Part shown: one piece after another, positions 6,498-14,562 of the stretch
Layout: every line of letters starts with the position of its first letter
Position numbering within the stretch: the stretch's first letter is position 1
Assembly: GCF_021353235.1 (NCBI RefSeq)
Contig: NZ_JAJTWT010000006.1
Coordinates: forward strand, 124,001-188,000
Direction: 5' to 3'
Length of the DNA: 64,000 nt
Source: Pelomonas caseinilytica
GTDB taxonomy: Bacteria; Pseudomonadota; Gammaproteobacteria; Burkholderiales; Burkholderiaceae_C
Translations under genes and position numbers: made by a program
Notes under the pieces: model-generated
What the model was told of the DNA's origin: nothing
What the model saw: only the letters and a program-made list of their open reading frames with translations
The model's database searches: none

Positions 6498-9049
6498 CGC
6501 GCGCCCGCGCCACCGGGGCGCGCGGCGGCGAAACGCCGCTGGCCCGCTACAACGCCAAGCGCGACTTCAGCGCCACCGCCGAGCCCGAAGGCCGCGTCGG
6601 CCGCAAGCGCGCCAAGGCCCTGGCCTTCATCGTGCAGAAGCACTGGGCCTCGCGGCTCCACTACGACTTCCGCCTCGAGCTCGACGGCGTCATGCTCAGC
6701 TGGGCCGTGCCCAAGGGGCCGAGCTACGACCCTGCCGTCAAGCACATGGCGGTGCGCGTGGAAGACCACCCCGTCAGCTACAACCGCTTCGAGGGCGAGA
6801 TTCCCAAGGGCCACTACGGCGCGGGCAAGGTCATCGTCTGGGACCGCGGGACGTGGACGCCCGCGGGCGTCCCGCGCCAAGGGCTGGAAGCCGGCAAGCT
6901 GGTGTTCGACCTGCATGGCGAGAAGCTCGCCGGCCGCTGGGAGCTGGTGCGCACCGGCAAGCCCGGCGACCGGCAGGAGCGCTGGCTGCTGCTGAAGAAG
7001 CGCGATGCCTGGGCGCGGCCCGAGAGCGAGTACGACGTCGTCACGGCCCTGCCCGACAGCGTGGTCGAGACGCCGCTCGGGCTGGTCGAGGAGCGCGAGC
7101 CCCACGGCGCCGTGCCGGCCGCCACGCCTGCGGGGTCCGACCTCTCGGCCGCCGTCAAGGCCGCCTTCCCCAGGACCCTGGAGCCCCAGCTCGCCACACT
7201 GGCGACGGGCGTGCCGGCCGAGGGGCGCTGGATCGTCGAGAACAAGTTCGACGGCTACCGCCTGCTGGTGCGCCTGCAAGCGGGCAAGGCGCGCCTCATC
7301 ACCCGCAACGGCAACGACTGGACCGACCGCCTCACCGCCCTCGCCGAAGAACTCGGCCGCCTCGGCGTGGCCCGTGCCTGGCTGGACGGCGAGATCGTCG
7401 TGCTCGACGAGCAGGGCGTGCCCAACTTCAACCGGCTGCAGGACGCCATCGACGGCCCCGCCAACCGGGACATCCTGCTCTACCTCTTCGACCTGCCCTT
7501 CCTCGGCGACCGCGACCTTCGCCGCGTGCCGCTGGAAAGCCGGCGCGCGGCCCTGCGCGAGCTGCTGCAGGGGCACGGCGGCGAGCGCGTGCGCTTCAGC
7601 GAGGACCTGCCCGCGCCGCCTTCGCAGGTGCTGCAGGCCGCCTGCCGGCTGGGGCTGGAGGGCGTGATGCTCAAGCGTGCCGACTCGCCCTACGTCGGCC
7701 GGCGCACCGACACCTGGCTCAAGCTCAAGTGCCAGCGCCGCCAGGAGTTCGTCGTCGTCGGCTTCACCGACCGCACCAACGCGCCGCAGGAGGTCGGCGC
7801 CCTGCTGCTCGGCTACCACGACGAGGGCGGCCGGCTGCGCCATGCCGGGGCCGTCGGCACGGGCTGGTCCAACGCCCAGGGCCGCGAGCTGCACGAACGC
7901 CTCGTCGCGCTGGAAGTGCCCAAGCCGCCGGTGCATGCCGAGGCGCCGCCGCCCAGCCGCCGCGGCGGCCCGGCGCGCGGGCGCGAGCGCTGGGTCAGGC
8001 CCGAGGTCGTCGTCGAGGTGGCCTTCGGCGAGTGGACGCCCGACGGCCACATCCGCCATGCCAGCTTCCGTGGCCTGCGCGCCGACAAGCCGGCCCGCGC
8101 CATCGTGCGCGAGGAAGGCGTGCCGGCGGCGGCCCTGCCCAAGGCGCCCAAGGTCGGCAAAGCCGGCAAGGGCGCGGCGGCGCCGGCCATCAAGGTGTCC
8201 CACCCCGAACGCGTCATCGACGCGTCGACCGGCCTCACCAAGCTCGACCTGGTGCGCTACTACGAGAGCGTCGCCGAGCGCATGCTGCCCCATCTGCGGC
8301 GCCGGCCGGTGGCCTTCGTCCGCGCGCCCCAGGGCATCGCCGGCCAGCTCTTCTTCCAGAAGCACGCCGAGGCCAAGTTCCGGGGCCTCACCGAGCTGGA
8401 CGCCAGCCTCTGGCCCGGCCATGCGCCGCTGCTGGCCGTCGACACGGCCGAGGCCCTCGTGGCCGCGGCGCAGATGAACGTGGTGGAGCTGCACACCTGG
8501 AACTCCACCGCCCGCAGCATCGACAAGCCCGACCGCGTCGTCTTCGACCTCGACCCCGGCGAAGGCGTGCCCTGGGCCCAGCTGCAGGAGGCGGCGCTGC
8601 TGACGCGCACGATGCTGGAGGAGCTGGGCCTGCGCAGCTGGCTCAAGACCAGCGGCGGCAAGGGCCTGCACGTCGTCGTGCCGCTGGCTGCCCGCGCGAC
8701 GGACGAGCGCGTCAAGGCCTTCGCGCATGCCGTCACCGACCACATGGCGCGCACCATCCCGCAGCGCTTCGTGGCCAAGAGCGGCGCCGCCAACCGCGTC
8801 GGCCGCATCTTCATCGACTACCTGCGCAACGGCCACGGCCAGACCACGGCGGCGGCCTTCTCCGCAAGGGCGCGGCCGGGCCTGGGCGTGTCCATGCCGG
8901 TGGCCTGGGAGCAGCTCGGCGAACTCAAGGGCGGCGCGCAATGGACGGTGCAGACCGCGCGCGACCACCTCTCCTTCGAGAGCGCCGACCCCTGGGCCGA
9001 TTACTGGACCACCCGGCAGGCGCTGCCGCGCTGGCCGGGCAAGGGCTGA
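6494..9049 (+). CDS. ligD: Multifunctional ATP-dependent DNA ligase D (phosphoesterase-ligase-polymerase)
   Basis: An 851-residue LigD that seals double-strand breaks held by Ku. Domains in order: a 3'-phosphoesterase at about residues 35-170 (RLHYDFRLELDGVMLSWAVP, then GEIPKGHYGAGKVIVWDRG); an ATP-dependent ligase at about 205-510 with the nucleotidyl lysine in ENKFDGYR (K251) and later EGVMLKR; and a primase-like polymerase at about 565-850 with metal ligands in FDLDPG (D685, D687) and IFIDY (D775), plus SGGKGLHVVVPL. The PE-LIG-POL order matches Pseudomonas-type LigD. Its ATG overlaps the stop of the upstream MerR/TPR gene (ATGA, 6494-6497). All catalytic motifs I checked are intact. Confidence 0.97.
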   Translation: MTRARATGARGGETPLARYNAKRDFSATAEPEGRVGRKRAKALAFIVQKHWASRLHYDFRLELDGVMLSWAVPKGPSYDPAVKHMAVRVEDHPVSYNRFEGEIPKGHYGAGKVIVWDRGTWTPAGVPRQGLEAGKLVFDLHGEKLAGRWELVRTGKPGDRQERWLLLKKRDAWARPESEYDVVTALPDSVVETPLGLVEEREPHGAVPAATPAGSDLSAAVKAAFPRTLEPQLATLATGVPAEGRWIVENKFDGYRLLVRLQAGKARLITRNGNDWTDRLTALAEELGRLGVARAWLDGEIVVLDEQGVPNFNRLQDAIDGPANRDILLYLFDLPFLGDRDLRRVPLESRRAALRELLQGHGGERVRFSEDLPAPPSQVLQAACRLGLEGVMLKRADSPYVGRRTDTWLKLKCQRRQEFVVVGFTDRTNAPQEVGALLLGYHDEGGRLRHAGAVGTGWSNAQGRELHERLVALEVPKPPVHAEAPPPSRRGGPARGRERWVRPEVVVEVAFGEWTPDGHIRHASFRGLRADKPARAIVREEGVPAAALPKAPKVGKAGKGAAAPAIKVSHPERVIDASTGLTKLDLVRYYESVAERMLPHLRRRPVAFVRAPQGIAGQLFFQKHAEAKFRGLTELDASLWPGHAPLLAVDTAEALVAAAQMNVVELHTWNSTARSIDKPDRVVFDLDPGEGVPWAQLQEAALLTRTMLEELGLRSWLKTSGGKGLHVVVPLAARATDERVKAFAHAVTDHMARTIPQRFVAKSGAANRVGRIFIDYLRNGHGQTTAAAFSARARPGLGVSMPVAWEQLGELKGGAQWTVQTARDHLSFESADPWADYWTTRQALPRWPGKG

Positions 9050-9116
9050 AGGCCGCCGCTCGGTGGTTCATGCCGCTTGCGCGGAACCCGCACGGCATGA
9101 AGCCCGAAGCGGAATG

Positions 9117-9180
9117 CAACCACAGAGGCACAGAGGCAACACAGAGTTCTTTTCTCTGTGGCTCTGTGCCTCTGTGGTTG
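9117..9180. repeat. 64-bp imperfect palindrome (CACAGAG-type) between convergent genes
   Basis: The left arm begins CAACCACAGAGGCACAGAG and the right arm ends CTCTGTGCCTCTGTGGTTG; they are near-perfect reverse complements around a T-rich centre (TTCTTTTCTC). This gives a long hairpin between convergent ligD and the hemerythrin gene and could terminate both. CACAGAG-rich palindromes of this kind occur as dispersed intergenic repeats in various proteobacteria; I see only one copy in this window. Confidence 0.8.
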
Positions 9181-9197
9181 CCTTTGGCTTTTTCCTT

Positions 9198-9692
9198 TCA
9201 ATGCAGCTGCAGGGTCAGCTGCTCCTTCAGCGCGGCCATGCGCTCGCCGAGTTCGACGAGGTCCATGCGGCTGTCCTTGGCCTTGGGGAACATCTCGTTC
9301 TGCTCCTCCTTGACGTGGTGCTTGACGAACTCGCCCATCACCCTGACCTTGGCGTCGAAGTCCTCGCCGTCGGGCTCCTTGTCCTGCACCTGGGCGATCA
9401 GGGCCTTGACCGAGTCGTGTTCGACGCGGGCCTCCGGCACCAGTTCCTTGTCCTTGAGCGCGGCCTTGAACTCGGGGTAGAAGATTTCGTCTTCGATCTG
9501 GGTGTGAATGGTGAGCTCCTCGCAGATCTGCTGCACGAGGCGCTTCTTGACGGTGGCCGAGCGGGCCTTCTCGTAGTCCTCGAACAGGCCGAGGACCTTC
9601 TTGTGGTCCTCCCTGAGCATGCCGATGGCGTCCTTGGCGCGGGAGCGGGACGACGACTTGGACGTGGCGGTGCGGGTCGATGCGGTGGGCAT
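9198..9692 (-). CDS. Hemerythrin-like (HHE domain) protein
   Basis: A 164-residue protein. After a Ser/Thr/Lys-rich head (about 25 residues) comes a four-helix HHE cation-binding fold with candidate di-iron ligands in LREDHKKV, the HTQIEDEIFYPE segment, VEHDSV and KHHVKEEQNEMFP. Such proteins bind oxygen, NO or iron and are often stress-induced. I place the start at the ATG at 9692 because AAAGGAGCATCCC sits just upstream; an earlier in-frame ATG would add a low-complexity Arg-rich stretch. The upstream region shared with the divergent small basic protein carries CCTACA-type motifs (9782-9789, 9820-9827) like those near ku. Confidence 0.9.
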   Translation of the reverse strand: MPTASTRTATSKSSSRSRAKDAIGMLREDHKKVLGLFEDYEKARSATVKKRLVQQICEELTIHTQIEDEIFYPEFKAALKDKELVPEARVEHDSVKALIAQVQDKEPDGEDFDAKVRVMGEFVKHHVKEEQNEMFPKAKDSRMDLVELGERMAALKEQLTLQLH

Positions 9693-9883
9693 GGGATGCT
9701 CCTTTGATGGGGTGTCCGGATGGGGCAAGGCATGCTCCTGCCCGCGGGGCGGGGCCATCGCAGGCAGCCGTGCCATCGCGCTGTAGGTCAGCGCCGATAG
9801 ATGGTTAGCGTGGGACGAGGTCCTACATCGGGCACGGCGGCGGCGGCGCAAGGTGGCGTCTCCATCCACTCCAGGAGACCACC

Positions 9884-10201
9884 ATGCCGCAAGGCGACAA
9901 GTCCTCCTATACCGACAAGCAAAAGCGCCAGGCCGAGCACATCGAGTCCGGCTACGAGCACCGCGGCCTGCCCAAGAAGGAAGCCGAGCGCCGTGCCTGG
10001 GCGACCGTCAACGCCGAGACCGGCGGCGGCAAGAAGTCCGGCTCCGGCCGCGGCAAGGCCGAGAACCACGAGCCCTCGCGCAAGGGCGGCCACCTCGGCG
10101 GCCAGGCCGTGGCCCACCGCACCGCGGCCGAGCGCTCGGCCTCCGCCAAGAAGGCCGCGGCCACGCGCAAGCGCAACGCGGCGGCGCGCGCCCACCACTG
10201 A
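9884..10201 (+). CDS. Small basic, lysine-rich protein (plasmid-stabilisation-like)
   Basis: A 105-residue hydrophilic protein. The first half (SYTDKQKRQAEHIESGYEHR, GLPKKEAERRAWATVN) resembles short proteins often annotated as plasmid stabilisation proteins or ChaB-like. The second half is rich in Gly, Lys, Arg and Ala (KKAAATRKRNAAARAHH), as in histone-H1-like nucleic-acid binders. It has a good ribosome-binding site (CAGGAGACCACC) before the ATG. It is divergent from the hemerythrin gene and 8 bp upstream of the DUF72 gene. Function is not established; a nucleic-acid-associated stress role is a guess from composition and neighbourhood. Confidence 0.8.
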   Translation: MPQGDKSSYTDKQKRQAEHIESGYEHRGLPKKEAERRAWATVNAETGGGKKSGSGRGKAENHEPSRKGGHLGGQAVAHRTAAERSASAKKAAATRKRNAAARAHH

Positions 10202-10209
10202 CCCGCGTC

Positions 10210-10953
10210 GTGGCGCCGCGCATCGGCACCGCCGGCTGGGCCGTCCCGGCCGGCGGGCCCGAGGCGGGCACGCAGTTGCAGCGCTATGCCGCCGTGCTGG
10301 ACGGCGTGGAGATCAATTCCTCCTTCCACCGCCCCCACCGCCGCGCGACCTACGAGCGCTGGGCCGCGAGCACGCCGGCCGCCTTCCGGTTCTCGGTCAA
10401 GCTGCCGCGGCGCATCACTCACGAGCTGCGCCTGGCCGAGGCCGACGAGGCGCTGGCCCGCTTCCTGGACGAGGCCGCAGGCCTGGGGCCGAAATGGGCG
10501 GTCGCCCTGGCCCAGCTGCCGCCATCGCTGGCTTTTGACGCGCGCATCGCCGGCCGGTTCTTCGAGCGCCTGCGGCGTGGCTTCAACGGCGCCATGGTCT
10601 GCGAGCCGCGCCACGCGAGCTGGTTCACGGCCGAGGCGCAGGCCCTGCTGAGCGAATGCCGCGTCTGCCGTGCCGCCGCGGACCCCGCCCGCCATCCGGG
10701 GGCGGGCGAGCCGGGCGGCTGGCTCGGGCAGGTGAGCTACGGCCGCTGGCACGGCTCGCCGCGCATCTACCGCTCGTCCTACGACGAGGCCTGGCTGCGC
10801 GACCGGGCGGCGGCCCTGCGCGCCCTGCCCGACGGCGTGCAGGGCTGGTGCATCTTCGACAACACGGCGTCGGGCGCGGCCTGGGCCAACGCGCTGAGCC
10901 TCCGCGGGCTGCTCGGTGGTCCATTCCCCGTTCGTGGCACACGCGAAGCATGA
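10210..10953 (+). CDS. DUF72 (YecE-like) family protein
   Basis: A 247-residue member of the DUF72 family, a TIM-barrel-like fold of unknown activity. Diagnostic stretches are RIGTAGWAVP at the N-terminus, YAAVLDGVEINSSFHRPHRR, FRFSVKLPRRITHE, then VCEPRHASWF and the terminal WCIFDNTASGAAWANAL. I use the GTG at 10210 as the start because it directly precedes APRIGTAGW, the usual family N-terminus, and follows the previous stop by 8 bp. The last codons run into repeat element A (10950-11107), so the final few residues (VRGTREA) may be element-derived. Confidence 0.87.
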   Translation: MAPRIGTAGWAVPAGGPEAGTQLQRYAAVLDGVEINSSFHRPHRRATYERWAASTPAAFRFSVKLPRRITHELRLAEADEALARFLDEAAGLGPKWAVALAQLPPSLAFDARIAGRFFERLRRGFNGAMVCEPRHASWFTAEAQALLSECRVCRAAADPARHPGAGEPGGWLGQVSYGRWHGSPRIYRSSYDEAWLRDRAAALRALPDGVQGWCIFDNTASGAAWANALSLRGLLGGPFPVRGTREA

Positions 10954-11107
10954 AACGGGGCATTTGCGGGCCGAGCGCTGGGCCGTTCCCGAGCCGGCCC
11001 GCGCTGGCGATGTGCTTGCGGCTCAATGCCGCAAGCCTCGCCGTCCCCACGGGGGACCGACTGGGCTTGCCGGCGTTCAGCCGGAGCAAGACCGGGCGAG
11101 GGGCTCA
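10950..11107 (+). repeat. Structured intergenic element, subfamily 1, copy A
   Basis: A dispersed element whose first roughly 110 bp match 25611-25722 closely. It holds serial hairpins: CGGGCCG/CGGCCCG (10967-11001); GCTTGCGGC/GCCGCAAGC around TCAAT (11014-11036); GTCCCC/GGGGAC (11043-11057); and a stem closed by GTTCA (11066-11090). The arms differ from copy B by compensatory changes. It lies between the convergent DUF72 and TonB-receptor genes and reaches the receptor stop codon, so it may serve as a terminator there. Confidence 0.85.
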
Positions 11108-13228
11108 ATACGCCCAGCTTAGGGTCGCGGTGACGCTGCGCGGCGCGGCGTAGTAGGCCTGGTCCCACTTGAGGCTGGCGAGGTAGCTGCGGTCGGCCAC
11201 GTTGGCGACGGCGAGGCCCACGTTCCACTGCCGGTTGAACTCGTAGTTCGCGTTCAGGTCGACGACCGCGTAGGACGCCTGGCGCACGGCGCCGCTGGCG
11301 TCGGCGATGTCGCTCTGCCAGCGCAGCGCGGTTCCCAGCTTGAGGCGGGGCAGGGCGCGCCAGGTCGAGCTCAGCCGCAGCACGCGGCGCGGCACGTAGC
11401 GGTTCACGTCGTCGCCGCGGCTGCCCTTCAGGCGCAGCTGGGTCCAGCCGCCGGCCAGCGTCCAGTCGGCGGCGAGCCGCCCGGAGACCTCCAGCTCGTA
11501 GCCGGTGCTGGTGGCGATGATGCCCTCGTAATAGGTGCTGAAGTCGGGGCGCTGGCCGGCGGCTGACGGCACGTTGCGCTGGCGGGTGCGGAAGACGGCG
11601 GCGCTGGCGTCGAGGCCGTCCCAGGCCGCCTTGAGGCCGGCTTCGAGGTTGCTGCCTTCCAGCGGGTCCAGCGTGCGGTGGTCGCGGTCGGCCTCGAGCT
11701 GGGGGTTGAAGACCGAGGCATAGCTCGCATAGGCGCTGTAGGTGGCGCTGAGGTCGAGCACGGCTCCCAGGTAGGGCTTGATGGCGCCGTGGCGCGCGGC
11801 CTGGTCGACGCCGTAGCTGCGGCCGGCGTTGCGCACGCGGGTGGCGTTGAGGCCGAGCACGAGCTTGAGCGCGTCGCCAGCGTCGAGCTGGGCGGCGGCG
11901 TAGGCGCTGTCGCGGCGTCGCGTCACGTCCGAGCCGTCGGTGGTGGCGCCGAAGGCGGGCTTGGGGAAGCGGCCGTCCCAACCGGCCAGCGGTGGCACCG
12001 GGGCGCCGATGTTGGCGGCGTAGCGCGAGAGTTCGTCCAGCGTCTGGCGGCCCGCGTCCAGGCCGGCCATCAGCTGGTGGCGGCGGCCCAGCAGCGTGAA
12101 GGGGCCGGACACGAAGACATCGGCCACGGTGTCGACGTAGTGGCCGTCGAAGGCCGAGGGGTAGGCGAAGAGGCCGCTGTCGGGCGTGCTGCCGGGCGTG
12201 CTGCCGGGCTTGGGCGCACCGTAGACGTAGAAGAGCTCGCTCGGCGTGCTGCGGCTGCGGCGCGTGAGCGTGGCGCGCGCCTGCCAGCCCTGGCCGAGGT
12301 CCTGCGTCAGCTCGGCGAAGACCTCGGTGTCGCGGTTCGTCCACCAGGCCCAGTCGGCGGCGGAACTGGTGTTGCGCGGGTAGTCGATGCGCCGGCCCGT
12401 GCTGTCCACCAGCGGCAGGGCGCCCCACATCGGGCTGCGGGCCTGGCTGCGCTGGGCGTTGACGCCGAGGGTGAGCAGCGAGCCGCGGGCGAGGTCGGCT
12501 TCCAGCACGCCGTAGGCCAGGCTGCGGTGCTGGCCATAACGGTCCAGCCAGCTGTCCTTGTCCTCGTCGGCGAGCACGGCCCGGGCGCGCAGCGAGCCAT
12601 CGGCCGTCAGCGCGGAGGCAACGTCGGCCTCGACGCGGCGCTGGTTCCAGGAGCCCAGCGTCAGCCCGCCGCTGGCGGCCAGGGTCCGCGCGGCGGCGCG
12701 TTTGCGGACGAAGTTGACGGTGGCCGAGGGGTTGCCCGTGCCGGCCAGCAGCCCGGTCGCGCCGCGCAGCACCTCCACGCGCTCGAAGGCGGCGGTGTCG
12801 AGGGCGCCCCACTGCGCGCCGTTGGCGAAGGGCAGGCCGAGTCCGTCGACCTGGAAGTTCGTGACGTCGAAGCCGCGGGCGCTGAAATAGGTGCGGTCGG
12901 TCTCGACCCGCTCGACCAGGACGCCGGGCACGTGATCGAGCAGCGTGTTGATGTCGGTGAGGCCGAAGTCGCGGATCTGCTGCGCGCCCACGACGGTGAT
13001 GGACTGGGGCGTCTCGCGCAACGTCAGCTCCAGCCGCGTCGCGGCGCTGCTGCTCTTCTCATCGCTCGCCGACTGGGCCTGCACGCGCACCACGGGCAAG
13101 GTGTTGGCGGGGGGATCGTCGCCCGGTGCGGGCTGGGCCAGGGCGGTGGCGGCCGCGAGCGCCACGGAGGGAGCGGCGAGGCGGGCGACGCAGGCGAGGC
13201 TGGGGACGAGGGCTTTCTTGTTCTTCAT
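11105..13228 (-). CDS. TonB-dependent siderophore receptor
   Basis: A 707-residue outer-membrane receptor. Signal peptide at residues about 1-31 (ending ATALAQP). The plug domain follows (ETPQSITVVGAQQIRDFGL, GVLVERVETDRTYFSARGFD), with the siderophore-receptor feature RVEVLRGATGLLAGTGNPSA. The rest is a beta-barrel ending in SWAY, an aromatic C-terminus typical of outer-membrane proteins. It resembles FhuE/FpvA-type ferric-siderophore receptors; the exact substrate cannot be read. Its ATG overlaps the TGA of the upstream PepSY gene (13225-13228), so both are one transcript, preceded by a Fur-box-like site at 14528-14546. No siderophore biosynthesis genes are present, so it may take up foreign siderophores. 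Confidence 0.94.
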   Translation of the reverse strand: MKNKKALVPSLACVARLAAPSVALAAATALAQPAPGDDPPANTLPVVRVQAQSASDEKSSSAATRLELTLRETPQSITVVGAQQIRDFGLTDINTLLDHVPGVLVERVETDRTYFSARGFDVTNFQVDGLGLPFANGAQWGALDTAAFERVEVLRGATGLLAGTGNPSATVNFVRKRAAARTLAASGGLTLGSWNQRRVEADVASALTADGSLRARAVLADEDKDSWLDRYGQHRSLAYGVLEADLARGSLLTLGVNAQRSQARSPMWGALPLVDSTGRRIDYPRNTSSAADWAWWTNRDTEVFAELTQDLGQGWQARATLTRRSRSTPSELFYVYGAPKPGSTPGSTPDSGLFAYPSAFDGHYVDTVADVFVSGPFTLLGRRHQLMAGLDAGRQTLDELSRYAANIGAPVPPLAGWDGRFPKPAFGATTDGSDVTRRRDSAYAAAQLDAGDALKLVLGLNATRVRNAGRSYGVDQAARHGAIKPYLGAVLDLSATYSAYASYASVFNPQLEADRDHRTLDPLEGSNLEAGLKAAWDGLDASAAVFRTRQRNVPSAAGQRPDFSTYYEGIIATSTGYELEVSGRLAADWTLAGGWTQLRLKGSRGDDVNRYVPRRVLRLSSTWRALPRLKLGTALRWQSDIADASGAVRQASYAVVDLNANYEFNRQWNVGLAVANVADRSYLASLKWDQAYYAAPRSVTATLSWAY

Positions 13229-14421
13229 GCGCGGGATGTCTCGAGGGCAGGAGGGGAGGAAAGGCGGGCGGCGTGGCGGCGGGCGCGGGCCTTGCGCAGC
13301 CAGACCAGCACGCCGGTGGCCGACAGCGCGGCGACCGCGAGGCCCAGCGCGGCGACGAGGATGCGGCCGGGCAGGCCCAGGATGCGGCCCGAGTGCAGCG
13401 GGAACTGGGCCTGCAGGTAGAGGTCGCCGGCCGTGCCCTGGCCGGGGATGACGGCGCCTGCGAAGCGGCCGTCGCGGCTGTCGACGTAGATCCACGGGTT
13501 GCCCAGGCCGCCGTCGCCGTGGTCGTTGCCGGCCTCGAAGAATCCGACCCCGTAGACGCCGATCTCGGCGGCATGGAAGACGCCGCCGGCCGGCTGCGAG
13601 ACGCCGCGCTGGCGGGCCAGGGCCTCGGCCGCGGCCACGGCCTGGGCGCGCGTGAGCCGCGGCGCGACCGGCGTCGCGCCGGGTGTGCGCGTCTCGAAGG
13701 GGCCGGGCGTGAGGGTCGACACCCGCGACACCAGCGGCACGACGACCTGCTGGCGCAGGTTCATCGCCACCGAGGTCAGCGCGATGACGAGGACCAGCGC
13801 CCACAGCCAGACGCCGCCGCTGCGGTGCAGGTCGAAGGTCAGGGCATGGCCGCCCTTGGCCCAGCGGAAGGCCAGCGACTTGCGCCACTGCCGCGGGCTG
13901 GGGAAGGACAGCGCGAGGGCGACGAAGCAGTCCAGCACCCAGGCGATGCCGATCAGCCCCATCAGCCAGATGCCCCAGGCGATGCCGCCGGCTTCGGGCA
14001 GGTGCAGGCTGTAGTGCAGGGCGTACAGGAAGGGCAGCAGGTTCTCGCGCGACAGCGACAGCGCGCCCCACTGGCGCCGGGCCTGCACCTGGCCCGTCGC
14101 TGGGTCGAGGGCGACCTGGTTGTAGCCCAGCGGGGTGCCGGGCTCGCGGGGCTCGACCATGGCCAGCAGCGTGTGGCCGGGCTCCGCCTGAAGGGGCAGG
14201 TAGCGCAGGCGCAGCCGCGGCTCGGCGGCTTCCAGCGCATCGGCCAGCCCCAGCGCGGAGCGCGCCGGGCCCGTGCCGCGAGCCTCGAAGAACGCGGGGT
14301 TCAGCGCCGCGTCCAGCTCGTGATCGAAGGCGATGACGGCGCCGGTCAGCCCGGCGATGAAGAGAAAGCCCGCCGCCGCCAGGCCGAACCAGCGATGCAG
14401 CAGGACGAGAAAGGGGCGCAT
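13225..14421 (-). CDS. PepSY-associated TM protein (iron-uptake operon)
   Basis: A 398-residue inner-membrane protein of the PepSY_TM (PiuB-like) family. The start MRPFLVLLHRWFGLAAAGFL is characteristic: an LHRW motif in the first transmembrane helix. Further helices are seen at about 145-180 (GIAWGIWLMGLIGIAWVLDC), about 210-230 (SGGVWLWALVLVIAL) and near the C-terminus. Relatives are coupled to TonB receptors and are implicated in ferric-siderophore reduction in some Gram-negatives. It overlaps the receptor gene by 4 bp. The upstream 141 bp hold a Fur-like site, so iron repression is likely. Confidence 0.92.
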   Translation of the reverse strand: MRPFLVLLHRWFGLAAAGFLFIAGLTGAVIAFDHELDAALNPAFFEARGTGPARSALGLADALEAAEPRLRLRYLPLQAEPGHTLLAMVEPREPGTPLGYNQVALDPATGQVQARRQWGALSLSRENLLPFLYALHYSLHLPEAGGIAWGIWLMGLIGIAWVLDCFVALALSFPSPRQWRKSLAFRWAKGGHALTFDLHRSGGVWLWALVLVIALTSVAMNLRQQVVVPLVSRVSTLTPGPFETRTPGATPVAPRLTRAQAVAAAEALARQRGVSQPAGGVFHAAEIGVYGVGFFEAGNDHGDGGLGNPWIYVDSRDGRFAGAVIPGQGTAGDLYLQAQFPLHSGRILGLPGRILVAALGLAVAALSATGVLVWLRKARARRHAARLSSPPALETSRA

Positions 14422-14527
14422 CTCGCGAAAGCAGCTCCGTGAAGGGACATCGGAGTCACGGCGGGCTGGCTTTCGGCGGGCTGGCGGGCGACGGGACGCG
14501 ACCCGGTGGGCCGCGCGCTGCCATCAT

Positions 14528-14546
14528 ATTGCGAATAATTCTCATC
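14528..14546 (-). promoter_or_regulatory. Fur-box-like operator
   Basis: The minus strand reads GATGAGAATTATTCGCAAT, close to the Fur consensus built from GATAAT-type hexamers and to natural sites of the form TGAGAATTATTCGCA. It lies about 107 bp upstream of the PepSY/TonB-receptor operon and is an AT-rich island in GC-rich DNA. Iron-dependent repression by Fur is inferred. Confidence 0.8.
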
Positions 14547-14562
14547 TGGGAGATTGACCCCG

